Assembly (NCBI GenBank): GCA_017848205.1
Contig: JAGDDO010000204.1
Span: 1-18,547 of the forward strand
Reading direction: 5' to 3'
Length of the DNA stretch: 18,547 nucleotides
Source of the DNA: Oscillospiraceae bacterium
GTDB lineage: Bacteria > Bacillota_A > Clostridia > Oscillospirales > Ruminococcaceae
The translations under genes and the position numbers were made by a program. Position 1 is the first letter of the stretch. Each line of letters begins with the position of its first letter. Shown here piece by piece: positions 15,368-18,547 of this stretch. The notes beneath the pieces were generated by a model. It saw only the letters and a program-made list of their open reading frames with translations. It was not told the origin of the DNA and searched no databases.

Positions 15368-17260
15368 ATGGAATATACAATGGGAAGTTATGATGTTATT
15401 GTTGTCGGTGCGGGACATGCCGGAGTTGAGGCAGCGCTTGCAGCTGCAAGACTGGGATGCAGTACAGCTCTTTTTACCATTTCTCTGGACCAGATCAGCA
15501 ATATGCCGTGTAATCCTTCCATAGGCGGTACAGCAAAGGGACACCTTGTACGTGAGATCGATGCACTGGGCGGACAGATGGGAAAGAGTGCCGACAAGTG
15601 CTTTATCCAGAGCAGGATGCTCAACCGCGGACGCGGTCCGGCTGTTCACAGCCTCAGAGTTCAGGCTGACAGAAAATTCTATCACCGCTACATGAAGCAT
15701 GTCTGTGAGTCTGAAAAGAATCTTGACATAAAGCAGGCTGAAGTTGCAGCAATTCTTACCGAAGACGGAAAAATAACAGGTATAAGAACACTTCTCGGTG
15801 CGGAATATTCGGCGAAGGCTGTTATCATTTCAACAGGTACCTATCTCAGAGGCAAGATACATGTAGGTGAATCATCATACAACGGCGGGCCGGATGCTAC
15901 TATCGCTCCGATGAAACTGACTGATTCACTTAAGGAAAACGGCATTGAACTGAGAAGATTCAAGACAGGTACTCCGTGCCGTGTTCATAAGAGAAGCATC
16001 AATTTTGACGTGCTTGAAAGACAGGACGGCGATGAGGATATCGTTCCGTTCTCATTTGAAACTGACAAGAGCACACTGAAGAATCAGGTAAGCTGCTATG
16101 TTTCCTATACAAATGCTGAAACACACAGGGTAATAAAGGAAAACCTTCACCGTTCACCGCTTTACGGCGGACTTATCGAAGGTGTGGGACCGAGATACTG
16201 CCCGTCCATCGAGGACAAGGTGGTACGTTTTGCCGACAAGGAAAGACATCAGCTCTTCATTGAACCGATGGGTCTTGATACCGATGAATATTATCTGCAG
16301 GGCATGTCATCATCGCTCCCTGAGGATGTTCAGCTTGCATTTTTAAGGACGATAAAGGGACTTGAAAATGTTGAGATCATGCGTCCTGCCTATGCGATAG
16401 AATATGACTGCTGCGATCCTACACAGCTGCTTCCTACACTTGAATTCAGAAACTTAAGCGGACTTTACGGAGCAGGACAGTTCAACGGCACCAGCGGATA
16501 CGAGGAAGCCGCTGCCCAGGGACTTGTTGCCGGTATCAATGCTGCTCTTAAGATACAGGGAAAAGAACCGATGATACTTGACCGTGCAAGCTCATACACA
16601 GGTACGCTTATTGACGATCTCGTTACAAAGGGATGTTCCGATCCGTACAGAATGATGACTTCGAGAAGCGAGTACAGGCTTCTGTTAAGACAGGACAACT
16701 GTGACCAGCGTCTTACCCCGATCGGTCATAAAATAGGTCTTATAAGCGACGAAAGATATGAAAAGCTTCTTGAAAAGCAGAGACTTATAGCTGAGGAGTT
16801 TGAGAGAATAAGTGTTCTCAATGTACGTCCGACAGCGGAACTCAACGCATTTCTCGAAGCAAACGGCACATCTGCCATGACTACAGGATGCAAGATGATC
16901 GATCTTATGAGAAGACCGCAGCTCAACTATTTCATGCTGAAGGACTTCGACAAACACAGACCGGAGCTTGACTACGAAGTATGTGAACAGGTCGATCTTA
17001 AGATAAAATATGACGGATACATCCAGAAGCAGATAGCTCAGGTAGAGCAGATGAGAAAGCTCGACGGCAAGCGTCTGCCTGAGGATATCGACTACCACGA
17101 GATCAAGGGACTTCGCCTTGAAGCAGTGGAAAAGCTTTCAAAGTTCCGTCCGTTCAGCATAGGCCACGCATCAAGAATTTCCGGTGTTTCCCCGGCGGAT
17201 ATTTCAGTTCTTCTCATCTGGCTTGATCAGGACAGAAGAAACAGAAAGTCTGAGGTGTGA
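15368..17260 (+). CDS. mnmG: tRNA uridine-5-carboxymethylaminomethyl modification enzyme MnmG
   Basis: MnmG is the FAD/NADH partner of MnmE. The 630-residue product has the dinucleotide fold [14 protein letters not shown] near residue 13, the [14 protein letters not shown] block at about 47-60, [15 protein letters not shown] at about 80-95, and the conserved CPSIEDK cysteine. The C-terminal helical domain ends [23 protein letters not shown] lies upstream of the first ATG; a second in-frame ATG four codons later is an alternative. The gene stops one base before rsmG. Confidence 0.97.
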   Translation: MEYTMGSYDVIVVGAGHAGVEAALAAARLGCSTALFTISLDQISNMPCNPSIGGTAKGHLVREIDALGGQMGKSADKCFIQSRMLNRGRGPAVHSLRVQADRKFYHRYMKHVCESEKNLDIKQAEVAAILTEDGKITGIRTLLGAEYSAKAVIISTGTYLRGKIHVGESSYNGGPDATIAPMKLTDSLKENGIELRRFKTGTPCRVHKRSINFDVLERQDGDEDIVPFSFETDKSTLKNQVSCYVSYTNAETHRVIKENLHRSPLYGGLIEGVGPRYCPSIEDKVVRFADKERHQLFIEPMGLDTDEYYLQGMSSSLPEDVQLAFLRTIKGLENVEIMRPAYAIEYDCCDPTQLLPTLEFRNLSGLYGAGQFNGTSGYEEAAAQGLVAGINAALKIQGKEPMILDRASSYTGTLIDDLVTKGCSDPYRMMTSRSEYRLLLRQDNCDQRLTPIGHKIGLISDERYEKLLEKQRLIAEEFERISVLNVRPTAELNAFLEANGTSAMTTGCKMIDLMRRPQLNYFMLKDFDKHRPELDYEVCEQVDLKIKYDGYIQKQIAQVEQMRKLDGKRLPEDIDYHEIKGLRLEAVEKLSKFRPFSIGHASRISGVSPADISVLLIWLDQDRRNRKSEV

Positions 17261-17261
17261 C

Positions 17262-17966
17262 ATGCTTCCAGAATTTGAATTCTGCCGGAAGGCATTTGAA
17301 GAAAACGGACTTTCGCTTACGACGGAAGTTTATGAAAAGCTTGATATTTATGCAGAAATGCTCGTTGAGACGAATAAGGTGATGAATCTTACGGCGATAA
17401 CTGAGCCGGAGGAAGTACTGATAAAGCACTTTATCGACAGCATTGCGATAACCAGATTTGCGAAGGTTGAAGACGGAATGAAGGTCATCGACGTCGGTAC
17501 GGGAGCGGGATTTCCGCTGCTTCCGGTGAAGATATACATTCCGGGACTGAAGATCACTCTTCTTGACGGACTGAACAAGAGAATAAAATTCTTAACGGAT
17601 GTATGTGAAAAGACCGGAATTGAAGCTGAATGTATCCACGAACGTGCTGAGCTTCTTGCAAAGAAGGAAGAGTACCGTGAAAAGTACGACATTGCCACGG
17701 CAAGGGCGGTTTCGGCAATGCCGGAGCTTTCCGAATACTGTCTGCCTTTCGTAAGGAAGGGCGGTATTTTCTGTGCGATGAAAGGTCCTTCCGAAGACAT
17801 AAGCACTGCCGGAAATGCACTTAAGCTTCTCGGCGGAAAGATCGAAAAGGACGAGCACTACGAAATAAACGGCGAGCAGAGAAGACTTGTGGTGGTAAAG
17901 AAAGCCGCAGTTTGTCCGCCGAAATATCCGCGTGCATCGGGAAAGATAAAATCGAAGCCGTTGTAA
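17262..17966 (+). CDS. rsmG: 16S rRNA (guanine-N7)-methyltransferase RsmG
   Basis: RsmG (GidB) methylates G527 of 16S rRNA. The 234-residue product has the motif I SAM loop VIDVGTGAGFP (75-85), an NKVMNLTAITEPEE start segment, ARAV(S)AMPELSEYCLPF in the middle, and the typical ending PPKYPRASGKIKSKPL. A longer reading frame from 17184 would begin inside mnmG with residues unlike the family. The ATG at 17262 has GAGGT at short spacing and lies one base after the mnmG stop, so I chose it. Confidence 0.94.
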   Translation: MLPEFEFCRKAFEENGLSLTTEVYEKLDIYAEMLVETNKVMNLTAITEPEEVLIKHFIDSIAITRFAKVEDGMKVIDVGTGAGFPLLPVKIYIPGLKITLLDGLNKRIKFLTDVCEKTGIEAECIHERAELLAKKEEYREKYDIATARAVSAMPELSEYCLPFVRKGGIFCAMKGPSEDISTAGNALKLLGGKIEKDEHYEINGEQRRLVVVKKAAVCPPKYPRASGKIKSKPL

Positions 17967-17989
17967 TGAAAAATATCAGGAGTATGAAT

Positions 17990-18547
17990 TTGAAAAACAA
18001 TACAAAGAAAAAACGACTGAATTCATTTCAGGTTATCATCATCAGCTTTTTTGCAATGATAATGTTCGGAACGCTTCTTCTGATGATGCCGTTTTCATCG
18101 CGTGACAGGGTGTTCACACCTTTCAGCGACTGTATGTTCACGGCCATATCAGCAACATGTGTTACCGGACTTGTAGTTAAGGATACAGCAACCTACTGGT
18201 CGCTGTTCGGACAGATAGTCATTCTTCTCATGATCCAGGTCGGCGGTATGGGTGTCATCACCATCGGTCTTGCGGTAATGAGGGCATCCGGCAAGAAGAT
18301 AGGTCTGTGGACGCGAAGTACCATGCAGGAGTCCATTTCAGCGCCGTCACTCGGCGGAATTGTTCATCTAACCGGATTTATACTTAAAGGATCGGCCATC
18401 ATCGAGCTTATCGGTGCGGCGCTTCTTGCACCTGTATTCTGCAGGGATTTCGGTATAGCAAAGGGAATATGGTATTCCATCTGGCACTCGGTATCGGCTT
18501 TCTGCAACGCCGGATTTGATCTTATGGGAGTAAGGGAGCAGTTTTCA
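17990..18547 (+). CDS. KtrB/TrkH-type potassium transporter, N-terminal part (3' end outside window)
   Basis: The frame is open to the window end. It begins with a basic stretch (KNNTKKKRLNS) and a first membrane helix, and has the first selectivity-filter segment TAISATCVTGLVV. It then has the VGGMGVITIGLAV helix and the second pore segment HSVSAFCNAGFDL. These mark the K+-translocating subunit of Ktr/Trk systems, which work with a KtrA/TrkA RCK protein not seen here. Three in-frame starts exist: ATG 17966, ATG 17984 and TTG 17990. AGGAG (17978-17982) is one base from the ATG at 17984 and seven from the TTG, so I prefer the TTG. It may extend from the upstream operon. Confidence 0.88.
   Translation, partial: MKNNTKKKRLNSFQVIIISFFAMIMFGTLLLMMPFSSRDRVFTPFSDCMFTAISATCVTGLVVKDTATYWSLFGQIVILLMIQVGGMGVITIGLAVMRASGKKIGLWTRSTMQESISAPSLGGIVHLTGFILKGSAIIELIGAALLAPVFCRDFGIAKGIWYSIWHSVSAFCNAGFDLMGVREQFS

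Noticed and set aside
16685..17098. Minus-strand 137-codon open frame opposite mnmG
   Set aside because: It is antisense to conserved mnmG, and its residues show no family resemblance or context support.
17184..17261. Longer rsmG frame starting inside mnmG
   Set aside because: The extra 26 residues do not match RsmG, and the ATG at 17262 fits gene spacing and family length.

Overview
The window spans a chromosomal replication origin of a low-to-moderate GC Firmicute, most likely a Ruminococcus-type member of the Clostridia. That assignment is an inference from the gene order, the strong Shine-Dalgarno sites, and RemB, S4-domain YaaA and Jag beside dnaA. I could not run a database search.

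Layout. Transcription diverges from the dnaA-rpmH spacer (10269-10772). The minus strand carries dnaA, then a 446-bp gene-free origin candidate (8437-8882), dnaN, and a tight run of yaaA, recF, remB, gyrB, a YcxB-like membrane protein gene and gyrA. This run ends at a clear rho-independent terminator (338-370). The plus strand carries rpmH, rnpA, yidD, yidC, jag, mnmE, mnmG and rsmG, then the start of a KtrB/TrkH potassium channel gene cut by the window end. The left edge holds the 3' end of a calcineurin-like phosphoesterase gene that converges on gyrA. There are no rRNA or tRNA genes, CRISPR arrays or complete insertion sequences.

How the genes fit together. DnaA, DnaN and RecF serve replication initiation, the sliding clamp and gap repair. 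GyrA and GyrB relieve supercoils. RpmH and RnpA are ribosomal protein L34 and the RNase P protein. YidD, YidC and Jag form the membrane-insertion module. MnmE and MnmG modify the tRNA wobble uridine, and RsmG methylates 16S rRNA.

Most interesting signals. (1) The palindromic hexamer GTTAAC occurs 13 times in the two gene-free stretches flanking dnaA. Copies bracket an AT-rich tract and one abuts the dnaA -35 box, while canonical DnaA boxes are scarce. This suggests an origin-associated binding or methylation site. (2) Two inverted copies of a ~108-bp three-hairpin element lie at 184-291 and 12845-12953. Each is flanked by a CTAA duplication, so this is a MITE-like non-autonomous element. (3) Several starts need care: dnaA probably starts at its second ATG, gyrB and yidC use TTG, and gyrA uses GTG.
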